From Candidatus Woesearchaeota archaeon (GTDB lineage Archaea; Nanobdellota; Nanobdellia; SCGC-AAA011-G17; JACPNG01): a stretch of 64,000 bases of DNA. The notes under the pieces were generated by a model, which made no database searches, was not told where the DNA came from, and was given only the letters and a program-made list of their open reading frames with translations. The position numbers and the translations under genes were made by a program. The stretch spans positions 1-64,000 of the forward strand of contig JACPNE010000008.1 of NCBI GenBank assembly GCA_016185615.1, in the 5' to 3' direction. The stretch's first letter is position 1; each line of letters starts with the position of its first letter. Shown piece by piece: positions 44,085-53,445 of this stretch.

Positions 44085-44273
44085 TTATTCTTTTGTTACA
44101 TAGTATATCATGTATAGTCCAGATAATCCGACTAAGTAGTATACTATATTTGCTAATAGGCCTGATCCAAGGACCAATTCAACTACATTAAATCCTAATG
44201 CAGCCAATCCCCAGTTAATACTTCCTACAATTACTAGAACTAAAGCGACCCAATCTAATGTGTTTCTTGCCAT
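44085..44273 (-). CDS. DUF378-like two-TM membrane protein
   Basis: LDWVALVLVIVGSINWGLAALGFNVVELVLG...YYLVGLSGLYMIY. Confidence 0.88.
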   Translation of the reverse strand: MARNTLDWVALVLVIVGSINWGLAALGFNVVELVLGSGLLANIVYYLVGLSGLYMIYYVTKE

Positions 44274-44438
44274 TAATATACCTCCCTTTTTAATAAATTA
44301 TTGTTATTATATCTTAGTAAATATTATATATAAACATTTCTATAGAATAAACAAATTTTTATTTAATCTTATTCGGTTTTATTTTAGAAACAATGTTGTA
44401 AACTAAGTATTATATTTAAAAAATTTTTGAGAAAAGAT

Positions 44439-44455
44439 GGGAGCGTAAAGCTCCC
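44439..44455 (-). terminator. GGGAGC-GTAAA-GCTCCC hairpin downstream of the 26-aa basic ORF
   Basis: Perfect 6-bp G+C-rich stem in an AT-rich intergenic region, followed on - strand by AAAAATTTTTT. Confidence 0.45.
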
Positions 44456-44473
44456 AAAGAATTGCTAAAAAAA

Positions 44474-44554
44474 TTATCTTCTCTTAGCTTTTCTCTTAAC
44501 GCTCTTTTTCTTTGTTGCTTTCTTAGCAACTTTTCTAGCATTTTTTCTTGCCAT
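44474..44554 (-). CDS. Very small, highly basic protein (26 aa)
   Basis: MARKNARKVAKKATKKKSVKRKAKRR; GGAGG just upstream of ATG on the - strand. Confidence 0.65.
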   Translation of the reverse strand: MARKNARKVAKKATKKKSVKRKAKRR

Positions 44555-44879
44555 TTTTCCTCCATGATATAGAGCTGACTCTAGAGATTATAGCTTCCTA
44601 CAAACCCTAGAATTAGTCTATTGATAATTTCAACTGGGAAATAAACATAAAGTCTATTTTTGTTGAAACTATTAAGCAATGTTTCTCAACATTACTTTTT
44701 AAATACTATCAAAATATGATGTATTTAACTGTTATTTAAGCTGTTTTTTTCATATTTAAATCTTTCGTTTTTTAGAAATAATACTAAATTGATTAAATTT
44801 TAAAATGAAATGTTAATAAGAAAAATTTAAAAAGGGTTTTTCCAGATACAAATAATTAACCAATGATACGAGGTAAAAA

Positions 44880-45218
44880 ATGGATATTTCAAAAGAATTA
44901 CAGGACAGAGTTTTCGAGGTTATCGAGATAGCCAAGACAACTGGAAAAATAAAGAAAGGAACTAATGAGGCTACTAAATCTATAGAAAGGGGAATAGCAA
45001 AATTAGTTGTTGTAGCAAAAGATGTTAATCCTCCAGAGGTAACGATGCATCTTGAGCCATTATGCAAGGAAAAAGAAATCCCTTGTGTTAATGTTGATAA
45101 GAGAGACGAATTAGGAACAGCAGCAGGGTTACAAAGGCCTGCATCATGCATCGCAGTAATAAGTGAAGGAGAAGCAAAAGATCAGCTAAAAGAAGTTCTT
45201 AGTAAAATAAACAAATAA
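44880..45218 (+). CDS. rpl7ae: 50S ribosomal protein L7Ae
   Basis: [49 protein letters not shown]. Confidence 0.96.
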   Translation: MDISKELQDRVFEVIEIAKTTGKIKKGTNEATKSIERGIAKLVVVAKDVNPPEVTMHLEPLCKEKEIPCVNVDKRDELGTAAGLQRPASCIAVISEGEAKDQLKEVLSKINK

Positions 45219-45219
45219 A

Positions 45220-45510
45220 ATGCCACAAAAATTTAATAAAAGAAAACAAGAAGAGTCTAAAGGAGAAACAAAGACTGATGAAGTAAAGACTATATTCACT
45301 AATGCTGTTCCAGCAATAGTTGAAGAGATAATAACAAGAACAGGAGCAAGGGGAGAAGCAACCCAAGTGAGATGCAAGATTTTAGATGGCAGGGATAAGA
45401 ATAAAATCCTTAGAAGAAATGTCAAAGGCCCTGTAAAATTAAAAGATATTCTTATGTTAAGGGAAACAGAAATAGAAGCTAGGAAATTAGCTCAGACAAG
45501 GAGAGGATAA
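45220..45510 (+). CDS. rps28e: 30S ribosomal protein S28e
   Basis: [34 protein letters not shown]...LRETEIEAR. Confidence 0.94.
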   Translation: MPQKFNKRKQEESKGETKTDEVKTIFTNAVPAIVEEIITRTGARGEATQVRCKILDGRDKNKILRRNVKGPVKLKDILMLRETEIEARKLAQTRRG

Positions 45511-45686
45511 TGCCCAAATGCAGTTTTTGCGGAGATGATCTCGAAAAAGGAACAGGATTACTTTTTGTATTTAAGAGTGGAAAGACAGCTCATTTCTGTT
45601 CCAAGAAATGTGAAAAGAATATGCTGAAGCTTGGAAGAAAAGCTAGAAATGTCAAATGGACACAGCATTTTGTAAAAGGAAAATAG
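45510..45686 (+). CDS. rpl24e: 50S ribosomal protein L24e (58 aa), absent from the ORF track
   Basis: [58 protein letters not shown]. Confidence 0.95.
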   Translation: MPKCSFCGDDLEKGTGLLFVFKSGKTAHFCSKKCEKNMLKLGRKARNVKWTQHFVKGK

Positions 45687-45690
45687 TTCT

Positions 45691-46014
45691 ATGGTCGGGG
45701 AATACAAAAACCCAAAAGAAGCTAAGCTAAGGGTATTAACACAGATGCGACTAGACATCTCTTTAGAAAAAAATAAAGATATTGGATATGGTTGCTGGTT
45801 TGGATTTTATGGATTAGAATGTAGGATTTCTGAATTAGATTGTCCACATTTAATGAAAGATAAAAAGACTTGCGGATATGACAGACATCAACGAAGGGAG
45901 ATTAGATCTTGTTATGGGGAAATTGAAAGATGGGTTACAAAAGAGAATATAAAAAATGGGGCTGAAAATAAGCCTAAAAGAAGTTTAGTAAGATTTATAA
46001 GTAATATATTTTAA
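45691..46014 (+). CDS. Cys-rich hypothetical protein between L24e and Ndk
   Basis: 107 aa with C-x8-C-x5-C-x10-C-x12-C pattern. Confidence 0.6.
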   Translation: MVGEYKNPKEAKLRVLTQMRLDISLEKNKDIGYGCWFGFYGLECRISELDCPHLMKDKKTCGYDRHQRREIRSCYGEIERWVTKENIKNGAENKPKRSLVRFISNIF

Positions 46015-46023
46015 TAGAATAAA

Positions 46024-46590
46024 ATGACAGAAAGAACATTGGTTTTAGTGAAGCCGGATGGAGTCAAAAGGGGATTAATTGGAAAGATAATTTCTAGATT
46101 TGAAGATATTGGGTTGAAGATTGTTGGAATGAAACTAATATGGGCTGATGAAAAATTTGCTGAAAAGCATTATGAATTAGATGATGAATGGGCTAAGAAT
46201 GTTTTCAACAAGACTAAAACTGCAGCAGAAAAAGAAGGGAAAAAATTTGAATATGATGATCATCTTAAATTTGGAAAACAAATACAAAAGTGGAATATGA
46301 ATTTCTTGCGTGAAGGTCCTGTAATTGCAATGGTTTTAGAGGGCGCACATTCTGTTGAGATAGTAAGGAAAATTGTCGGTCATACAGAGCCTAGACAAGC
46401 CATTCCTGGAACAATAAGGGCAGATTTTGCTTCCTTAGAGTCTTATAATGTTGCAAACAGCAAAGAAAGGGTTGTAAGGAATTTGATTCATGCTTCCGAC
46501 AGTGTTGAAAATGCAGAAAGAGAAATTTCTTTATGGTTCAAGAAAAATGAATTATTTGATTATAAAACAGTTCATCAAGATCACTTTTAA
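46024..46590 (+). CDS. ndk: Nucleoside diphosphate kinase, long form (188 aa)
   Basis: ERTLVLVKPDGVKRGLIG, PGTIRADFA, NLIHASDSVENAEREI with catalytic His. Confidence 0.95.
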   Translation: MTERTLVLVKPDGVKRGLIGKIISRFEDIGLKIVGMKLIWADEKFAEKHYELDDEWAKNVFNKTKTAAEKEGKKFEYDDHLKFGKQIQKWNMNFLREGPVIAMVLEGAHSVEIVRKIVGHTEPRQAIPGTIRADFASLESYNVANSKERVVRNLIHASDSVENAEREISLWFKKNELFDYKTVHQDHF

Positions 46591-46595
46591 TAAAA

Positions 46596-46865
46596 ATGGA
46601 ATTAGAAGCTACAATAACAATAACTCCGAGAAAAACAGTATTGCATCCTGAAAGCCAGACTATTTCTGAAATTGTTAAAAAAGAATCAGATGGTCATTTG
46701 GAAAAATTAATTATAGGAAGATTCATCTCCATACAATATAATAGACAAGATAAAGAAGAAGTGCAGCAATCTGTCAAAAAGCTTATGGAAATGTATTTGT
46801 ACAGCACATATAGCCCATTATTATATGATTTTGATATTAAAATAGAAGAGAAATCTAAAGATTAA
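46596..46865 (+). CDS. Hypothetical protein
   Basis: 89-aa ORF directly after ndk. Confidence 0.55.
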   Translation: MELEATITITPRKTVLHPESQTISEIVKKESDGHLEKLIIGRFISIQYNRQDKEEVQQSVKKLMEMYLYSTYSPLLYDFDIKIEEKSKD

Positions 46866-47286
46866 AACAATCATTTCCATTCAATCTTTCTTTTGCGTTA
46901 TTGATATTTTTAGCAGTGCTTCTTAAGTTTTCTATTGTCCTATTAATTTCATCTTGTAATTGGTCTAATAATAAATCAAAATTATCTGTCCTTAACAAGT
47001 ATCCTTCCTTATTTGCTACAACTAATCCAGAATCCATTAATTTATTTATATGATGTATAACAGTAGCTCTGCTTAGATTGGATTTTTCTGCTATATCATC
47101 GCTGCTTAAAATAATATCCTCATTTGAGGCTTTTATTAATTCAAAAAATATTCTAAAGCATGACTTTTCTTTATCTCTTTCGTTAAATAATCCTAGACTA
47201 TCAGAAAAGAAATGGAATTCCTCATTTAAGTCCATATCTTTTGGTCTTCTATATCTAGTAACCCTAATGCTAAATTCCTTTATCAT
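46855..47286 (-). CDS. Winged-helix transcriptional regulator
   Basis: DIILSSDDIAEKSNLSRATVIHHINKLMDSGLVV wHTH. Confidence 0.85.
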   Translation of the reverse strand: MIKEFSIRVTRYRRPKDMDLNEEFHFFSDSLGLFNERDKEKSCFRIFFELIKASNEDIILSSDDIAEKSNLSRATVIHHINKLMDSGLVVANKEGYLLRTDNFDLLLDQLQDEINRTIENLRSTAKNINNAKERLNGNDCFNL

Positions 47287-47293
47287 ATTTCAG

Positions 47294-47331
47294 TAAAAAT
47301 ATTGGTTTATTTATAAAAATTTTGGTTTATT
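47294..47331. promoter_or_regulatory. Tandem direct repeat operator candidate
   Basis: TAAAAATATTGGTTTATT and TAAAAATTTTGGTTTATT, one mismatch in 18, repeat period 20 bp, beginning 8 bp from the regulator start codon. Confidence 0.6.
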
Positions 47332-47382
47332 ATCTACTGAAGTATAGAAAAGTATATAAATTAGTAGCTTTAAAACTAAATT

Positions 47383-47403
47383 TTGTTGATTTTAAATCAA
47401 CAA
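47383..47403. promoter_or_regulatory. Perfect 10-bp inverted repeat upstream of grpE
   Basis: TTGTTGATTT-T-AAATCAACAA, ~25 bp downstream of a TATA-like AGTATATAAA. Confidence 0.6.
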
Positions 47404-47411
47404 TGCTTTTT

Positions 47412-47459
47412 ACAAGAATGAGTAGTGGGTTTCGCCTCTTTTACCCCATTACTCCTTGT
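47412..47459 (+). promoter_or_regulatory. Long hairpin in the grpE leader
   Basis: ACAAG-aat-GAGTAGTGGG pairs with CCCATTACTC-CTTGT; ends 7 nt before the grpE ATG. Confidence 0.6.
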
Positions 47460-47466
47460 GATAAAA

Positions 47467-47952
47467 ATGACAAAGAACAATACAGAAACTGAAAAAACAG
47501 TAGAAACAATAGGGAAAAATGATGAGATAGAAGAATTGACAGAAAGATTACAGAGATTACAAGCTGAATTTGATAATTATAAAAAATATGTTGAGAAAGA
47601 AAAACAAGAATTTGTAAAGTATTCTAATTATAAATTAATTATTAAATTATTGGATACAATTGACAGCTTTGAATTAGCATTAAAAAACAAGGATAGTGGA
47701 GATGATTTTGTAAAGGGTGTTGAATTAATCTATTCTCAACTATATTCATTATTAGAGAAAGAAGGAATAAGAAAAATAAAAGCATTAGGAGAAAAATTTA
47801 ATCCTAATATTCATGAAGCATTGTTGACAGAAAAAGGGAATGAAGATAATCTAATTTTGGAAGAATTACAGACTGGTTATATGATTAATGATAAAGTATT
47901 AAGATATTCAAAAGTAAAAGTAAGCAAGAATGTAGGGGGAGAAAATGAGTAA
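47467..47952 (+). CDS. grpE: Nucleotide exchange factor GrpE
   Basis: RLQAEFDNYKKYVEKEKQEFVKYSNYKLIIKLLDTIDSFELAL, EKFNPNIHEALL, LRYSKVKVSKN; start internal to track ORF. Confidence 0.93.
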   Translation: MTKNNTETEKTVETIGKNDEIEELTERLQRLQAEFDNYKKYVEKEKQEFVKYSNYKLIIKLLDTIDSFELALKNKDSGDDFVKGVELIYSQLYSLLEKEGIRKIKALGEKFNPNIHEALLTEKGNEDNLILEELQTGYMINDKVLRYSKVKVSKNVGGENE

Positions 47953-48871
47953 GATATTAAATAAAGAAATAATCTCCAAAATGAGTGAACTTAGAAGCAA
48001 AAATCATGATCTTAGAACTATAAAAAAAAAGATTGGAGAGGAAAGATTAAAAGAGTTTTTTAATTCAATCTATCCCAAATTTACTATTACCGAAATAGAA
48101 AATATTACTGGAATCCCTGATTCTACTTTAGGATATTGGTTTAATAAATTAAATATACCATTTATAAGGCATCATATAATAACAAAAGCATATGCTGGAA
48201 ATAGAGACTATGAAATTGTAGTTACTAAAGATGGAATAATTTACAACTCTGCAACAATTAATATTACTCCTAAATTGGCTTATGTAATTGGATTTGCTTT
48301 GGGAGATGGTTCAGTTCAACAATATATGGTTGAAGTTTTTAATAAAGATAAAAAATTAAAAGAAGTTTTATTTGATTATTTAAAGTCATACGGCACAATA
48401 ACAGAAGATACAAGAGAAAATGGTTTATGGAGATTAAGATTATCAAATGGAAGAATTGCAAATTTAATCAAAGATAAAAATGGGTTAAGAAAAGATACAA
48501 TAGAATTTATTTTTAGTAATGATGAATTAGCAAAGAATTTTATTGCTGCATTTTGGGATGCTGAAGGTACTGTAAGAAAACAATACAATTTCATTCATAT
48601 TTATTTATATAATTCAGACGACTATTTAATTAATAAAGTTTGTAAGTTTTTAGAATTTAAAGATATAACTTTTTCAATTTTAAAGAACAAAACTAGAAAT
48701 AGAAAATATATTTTAAATGGAAGACAAGTTATCTCAAGAAAGATATTAAAGAGAATTAGCATACCAAAATCTTCTCGTTTAAAATGGATTAAAGAGATAG
48801 GAATTAATCTTAACCATACAACAAAAAAAGAAGCAATAGAAGATATTTTAAAATTTAGTGGAGGTAATTAA
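47945..48871 (+). CDS. Free-standing LAGLIDADG-type homing endonuclease-like protein with N-terminal HTH
   Basis: Two LAGLIDADG-like helices: [14 protein letters not shown] and [16 protein letters not shown]-like [25 protein letters not shown]. Confidence 0.8.
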   Translation: MSKILNKEIISKMSELRSKNHDLRTIKKKIGEERLKEFFNSIYPKFTITEIENITGIPDSTLGYWFNKLNIPFIRHHIITKAYAGNRDYEIVVTKDGIIYNSATINITPKLAYVIGFALGDGSVQQYMVEVFNKDKKLKEVLFDYLKSYGTITEDTRENGLWRLRLSNGRIANLIKDKNGLRKDTIEFIFSNDELAKNFIAAFWDAEGTVRKQYNFIHIYLYNSDDYLINKVCKFLEFKDITFSILKNKTRNRKYILNGRQVISRKILKRISIPKSSRLKWIKEIGINLNHTTKKEAIEDILKFSGGN

Positions 48872-48872
48872 A

Positions 48873-50708
48873 ATGGTCAAAATTCTGGGCGTGGATCTAG
48901 GGACGACAAACTCTGCGGCTTCAATAATACAAGCAGGACGTCCAACAATAGTTCCCAGTGCAGAGGGAGCATCATTATATGGAAAGGCATTCCCAAGCGT
49001 AGTAGCATTCCAGAAAGATGGGGCTGTTTTAGTAGGAGAGCCAGCTAAAAGACAGGCTGTTTCTAATCCTGAACAAACAATAATAGCTGCAAAGAGAAAG
49101 ATGGGTTCTAAATTTAAATATAAAATAAACTCAAAAGAGTATACTCCCCAACAAATCTCAGCTTTCATATTACAAAAAATAAAAAGGGATGCAGAAGAAT
49201 TTTTAGGAGAAAAAATCCAGAAAGCTGTAATTACAGTTCCTGCTTATTTTGACGATGACCAAAGGCAAGCAACAAAGGATGCTGGCCAGATAGCTGGATT
49301 GGATGTAGTAAGAATAGTAAATGAGCCAACTGCAGCAGCATTAGCCTATGGATTAGATAAAAAAGACGGAGAACATAAGATTTTAGTATTTGATTTTGGA
49401 GGAGGAACTTTAGATGTCACAATAATGGAGTTTGGAGATTCTGTTTTTGAAGTCAAGTCCACATCAGGAGACACCCAATTAGGTGGGACAGATATGGATG
49501 AAACCATAATGAAATATATTATAAACAATTTTGAGAAAGAAACTGGAATTGATCTGAATGAAGATCCAACTGCATTGCAAAGGATAAGGGAAGCAGCAGA
49601 AAAAGCAAAGATTGAATTGTCAACAACTTTAGAGTCTGACATTAATCTTCCATTTATATCTGCAACCCAAAAAGGGCCAAAGCATCTTAATATAAAATTG
49701 ACAAGAGCAGAACTAGAAAGATTAGTTGATCCGATTGTAAACAGATGCAAAAAGCCGGTTGAGCAAGCATTAAGGGATGCAAAATTAAAGCCAAATGAAG
49801 TAGATAGAATAATTTTGGTTGGTGGTCCTACAAGAATGCCAATCGTAAGAAAACTTATAGAGGGATATATTGGAAAGCAAGCTGAGCGTGGAGTAGATCC
49901 TATGGAATGTGTCGCTATGGGTGCAGCAATCCAAGGGGGAGTATTAGCTGGAGAGGTAAAAGATATTTTATTATTGGATGTAACCCCATTAACATTGGGA
50001 ATTGAAACTTTAGGTGGAATAAGAACCCAATTAATACAAAGAAACACAACAATTCCAACAAAGAAATCCCAAACATTTTCAACAGCAACAGATAACCAGC
50101 CAGCTGTTACAATAAATGTACTACAAGGGGAGAGAGAAATGGCTTCAGACAATAAAAGCCTTGGAAGATTTGAGCTGACAGGAATACCTCCAGCACCAAG
50201 AGGGATTCCTCAGATAGAAGTCACATTTGATATTGATGCAAATGGAATCATAAATGTAAATGCTAAAGATTTGGGAACTGGAAAAGAACAGGCAATAAAA
50301 ATAACAGCCACGCAAAAATTAAGTGAGGAAGAGGTAGAAAGAATGAGAAAAGAGGCAGAAGAACATGCTGAAGAGGACAAGAAAAGAAAAGAAATTATTG
50401 AAGTAAAAAATAATGCGGATGCTATTATTTATACAACAGAAAAATTATTAGAAGAATATAAAGATAAAATTGATAATGAGACAAAAGATAAGATACAAAA
50501 AGAAGTTGATGGATTGAAAAAAGCAGTGGAAGAAGACAATATAGAAAAGATTAAAAAGAAACTGGAAGATGTCAACAAAGTTGCCCAAGAAATTGGTACA
50601 AAGATGTATCAAGAGGCTATGAAACAACAAAACAATAAAGAAGAGAAGAAAGATGATAAAGACGATGCAGTAGATGCAGAAGTTGTTGATGATGAAGATA
50701 AAAAATAA
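48873..50708 (+). CDS. dnaK: Chaperone DnaK (Hsp70)
   Basis: [59 protein letters not shown] before ATG. Confidence 0.98.
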   Translation: MVKILGVDLGTTNSAASIIQAGRPTIVPSAEGASLYGKAFPSVVAFQKDGAVLVGEPAKRQAVSNPEQTIIAAKRKMGSKFKYKINSKEYTPQQISAFILQKIKRDAEEFLGEKIQKAVITVPAYFDDDQRQATKDAGQIAGLDVVRIVNEPTAAALAYGLDKKDGEHKILVFDFGGGTLDVTIMEFGDSVFEVKSTSGDTQLGGTDMDETIMKYIINNFEKETGIDLNEDPTALQRIREAAEKAKIELSTTLESDINLPFISATQKGPKHLNIKLTRAELERLVDPIVNRCKKPVEQALRDAKLKPNEVDRIILVGGPTRMPIVRKLIEGYIGKQAERGVDPMECVAMGAAIQGGVLAGEVKDILLLDVTPLTLGIETLGGIRTQLIQRNTTIPTKKSQTFSTATDNQPAVTINVLQGEREMASDNKSLGRFELTGIPPAPRGIPQIEVTFDIDANGIINVNAKDLGTGKEQAIKITATQKLSEEEVERMRKEAEEHAEEDKKRKEIIEVKNNADAIIYTTEKLLEEYKDKIDNETKDKIQKEVDGLKKAVEEDNIEKIKKKLEDVNKVAQEIGTKMYQEAMKQQNNKEEKKDDKDDAVDAEVVDDEDKK

Positions 50709-50759
50709 TTCTATGTTTTAGCATAGTAATTATGTAAGGTAGAAATGAGGAAGAAATAA

Positions 50760-51352
50760 TGGGTCTTGAAAGAAAAATAAATTGTAAAGGAATCTCGCCA
50801 AAACAAGTTTTAGCAATAAGACAGAAAAAGTATCTGATGGAAATAGCTATTAATGAAGGATTACATTGGGGCATAGTTCAAGATTATAAAACTGGAATAT
50901 TCAGGGCAGAATTATCTAAGATATATTTTCCGGGAGAAGGTGTAAAAATTGCTAAAGGTGTAATAAGTGAGATATTAAGATTAGTGATACCAAAAGAAGA
51001 AAGAAAAGAACTTGTAAGATCTCATCGTAAGAAGTATGGAAATCTTATGGTTAAAGATGAGATTGGAGTATATAATAAAGATAAAATGAGCGAGTATATA
51101 AAAAGTCAAGGAAAAATATCTTGGTATGAAAAAAATGGGTCAAAGTCAAGAGTAGAAGTTGCTTATGAGCTATCTCAAAAACCAGAGTATATCACAAAAA
51201 CTGGTAAGGTAAGATGGAGATTAATTGCTAAAAAATTAGAAGAAGATAAACACTGGGAAGATACAAAAGTAAAAATAAGTGCAGATATGACTCATAGGGC
51301 TGTTAATGATTATAAGAAAAGAATAAATAATTTAGTTTATAAAAATAGTTAG
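50760..51352 (+). CDS. Hypothetical protein
   Basis: ~197-aa ORF following dnaK; approximate start. Confidence 0.55.
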
Positions 51353-51702
51353 TGATGTGGAGTACTTCTAACATATCTTAATTTTTCAAATGCTTTATAC
51401 TCTAAACTTCCATCTGCATACGAACTAGCTAACTCAGGAATATCTTCTTCTCCTACTCTCTTCCATAAATTTCCGGTCTTTCTATAATAACCAAAGTATG
51501 GTTGCCTTAAATCGCCTTCTTTTATAAGAACTAATAAAGTTGCCTCATCCATAGAATACTCACTTTTTACAAAAACTGTTGAATCAACAACACGTGCACT
51601 ACTAAATGAATGTAACTCTATTTCAAGCCTTCCATTTTTTGTTTTAACAACCAAGTCAGAATCTTTTACCTCTACCATCTCAACCACCATAATAACCATC
51701 AA
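51349..51702 (-). CDS. Hypothetical protein
   Basis: 117-aa ORF, convergent overlap with previous ORF. Confidence 0.5.
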   Translation of the reverse strand: MMVIMVVEMVEVKDSDLVVKTKNGRLEIELHSFSSARVVDSTVFVKSEYSMDEATLLVLIKEGDLRQPYFGYYRKTGNLWKRVGEEDIPELASSYADGSLEYKAFEKLRYVRSTPHH

Positions 51703-51743
51703 AATTATCTATTTATAAAATTTTTCACCAAAAATAAATATTT

Positions 51744-51891
51744 CCCCGTTGCCGGATTCGAACCAGCAACCTCACGGGATCGGCTGACTTATTTTCATCC
51801 GGAGATAAGTTCTCAGTCGATAAGTGAACGCATCTTTGGCCTGAATATTAGATTCATACAGCCGTGCGCTCTACCGTTGAGCTAAACGGGG
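51744..51891 (-). tRNA. tRNA-Tyr(GTA) containing a ~77-nt intron in the anticodon loop
   Basis: CCCCGTT/AACGGGG acceptor (C1-G72, archaeal Tyr identity), D arm GCTC/GAGC, CACGG/CCGTG anticodon stem, T arm GCTGG-TTCGAAT-CCGGC; all splice options adjacent to position 37 give loop CTGTATC. Confidence 0.88.
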
Positions 51892-51938
51892 TTATAGAAA
51901 ATTTAATAATCTTATATTAAAAATCTTTTGTTTTATAG

Positions 51939-53351
51939 TTATTTCTCTTTTGAGCTAAAATAAGTCAATTTATTAGAATTAACCTCAACCATCTTTCCTT
52001 TTCTCTTGTATCTTACCTTAGCCCTTGGCAACACTAATTTTCCAAGTATATGTAACTGTGATTCAATCTCATATGAGATAACCCTTTCCTCTCCTTCCAG
52101 TAACTCTGGAAGGTGCCATAACATTCTTATCCCTCTTGAGCCCCTCTGCATCTTTGCTGGCTGTAATGTTCCAAACTCATGCTTTGGCTTTATGAAATTA
52201 GGAACAACATCAACAACCTCAACATCGTTTAAATTAGTTAATCTATTTTTGATATGTAATAATACTTTTATCTCTGATATTCCACCCTTATCGTCCTTGA
52301 CTTTAAAGACAGCTTTTCTTATCGTAACCCTTCTTCCATACAAATACCACATTACTCCCAAGAATATTCCAAATGCTATCAATAATACAAACAATGCCCT
52401 ATAATCTGTTGTTGCATTTACAGAATAAGATTCTCCTGGAACTAATTCAAATTCCCAGACAACATTATTATCTTGAATCCTTGTAGGGGCTATGTTATAA
52501 CTTGTAAACATCCTCTTAAATCCATTAATCTCTAAAATAAATGCCTCATTAACAACAAGGTTTCCGTTGTTTGACTTCATAAGATTAACAGTAGTTGTCA
52601 AGAATCCAGAATCTTTCTCAGTTCTCTCATTTATGTTTGGATTTTTTATTATTTCAAAATCTTTTAGATATGCCCCTTGTAATTTATTTGCCTTTGTTGC
52701 TGTTATTATTAATGTGTATGTTCCGGGGAGTGTAGCCGGAGGTATCTCAAACTCAAATGTTTTTGTTGAATCTTGATATGGGAATAATTTTATCGTTGAT
52801 TTTTCACTGAATAATTCGCTATCGACAGAAATGTCTATATTATCAATTATCAGATTAACCTTGTTTCTCAAATCTACATTAATACTCAATATTCTTCCAG
52901 GAACTACTTCATCTGGAATATTTGATTTAATTTCTATAATCTCATCAGGAGGAACTACACTTATTGTTAAGTCATGGTCTATCTTAAGATTAGGATTTGA
53001 TAATGATCTTACCCTTACAAAAGTCCCGTATGTTCTTCCGGGCTTTAAATCTTCCTTTAATCTTATTCTTACTATTGTAGTTCCGACAGAATTTGCGCTT
53101 ATCTTTAAATTTCCATCATCAATTTCTATATTTTCGACTATATCTGAGAAGGGTGCTATGGAAAATTCATCTGGAGTTATTGAAAAAGTATCCTCAACAT
53201 TTTGGTTATTTCTTAAATTCAACTGGAAGACCGCTGTCCCTCCGGGAGTAACCTTTTCTGTCAAAATATCATGTGTAACAAAAAGCCTTTGTGCACTAAT
53301 GCTTGGTATCAGAAGCAAAATCAATAAAACTAATATCAATCCTCTTTTCAT
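51939..53351 (-). CDS. Secreted/membrane-anchored beta-sandwich repeat protein, S-layer/CARDB-like
   Basis: Signal peptide, TPGGTAVFQLNLRNNQNVEDTFSI repeats, C-terminal TM then cytosolic domain. Confidence 0.75.
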   Translation of the reverse strand: MKRGLILVLLILLLIPSISAQRLFVTHDILTEKVTPGGTAVFQLNLRNNQNVEDTFSITPDEFSIAPFSDIVENIEIDDGNLKISANSVGTTIVRIRLKEDLKPGRTYGTFVRVRSLSNPNLKIDHDLTISVVPPDEIIEIKSNIPDEVVPGRILSINVDLRNKVNLIIDNIDISVDSELFSEKSTIKLFPYQDSTKTFEFEIPPATLPGTYTLIITATKANKLQGAYLKDFEIIKNPNINERTEKDSGFLTTTVNLMKSNNGNLVVNEAFILEINGFKRMFTSYNIAPTRIQDNNVVWEFELVPGESYSVNATTDYRALFVLLIAFGIFLGVMWYLYGRRVTIRKAVFKVKDDKGGISEIKVLLHIKNRLTNLNDVEVVDVVPNFIKPKHEFGTLQPAKMQRGSRGIRMLWHLPELLEGEERVISYEIESQLHILGKLVLPRAKVRYKRKGKMVEVNSNKLTYFSSKEK

Positions 53352-53445
53352 TTTATTGAAATATATTTTAACATATTTAAACTTTTTGTTAATTCAAATT
53401 ATAATCCGAATTTAATGATGATTGTTACTAAGCCTTGTTTAGAGT

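Noticed and set aside
44056-44090. AT-only repeat (TAAAAAA x3) after the 43737 ORF
   Set aside because: Low-complexity A/T run, most simply a convergent terminator or UTR; not evidence of a repeat family.
47425-47466. Upstream start of the track ORF for grpE (MGFASFTPLLLVIK...)
   Set aside because: These codons lie in the leader hairpin and give an atypical hydrophobic N-terminus; the ATG at 47467 gives a normal acidic GrpE start.
49346-50152. 268-aa minus-strand ORF opposite dnaK
   Set aside because: Antisense shadow of the highly conserved dnaK frame; Ser/Ile-rich translation without family features.
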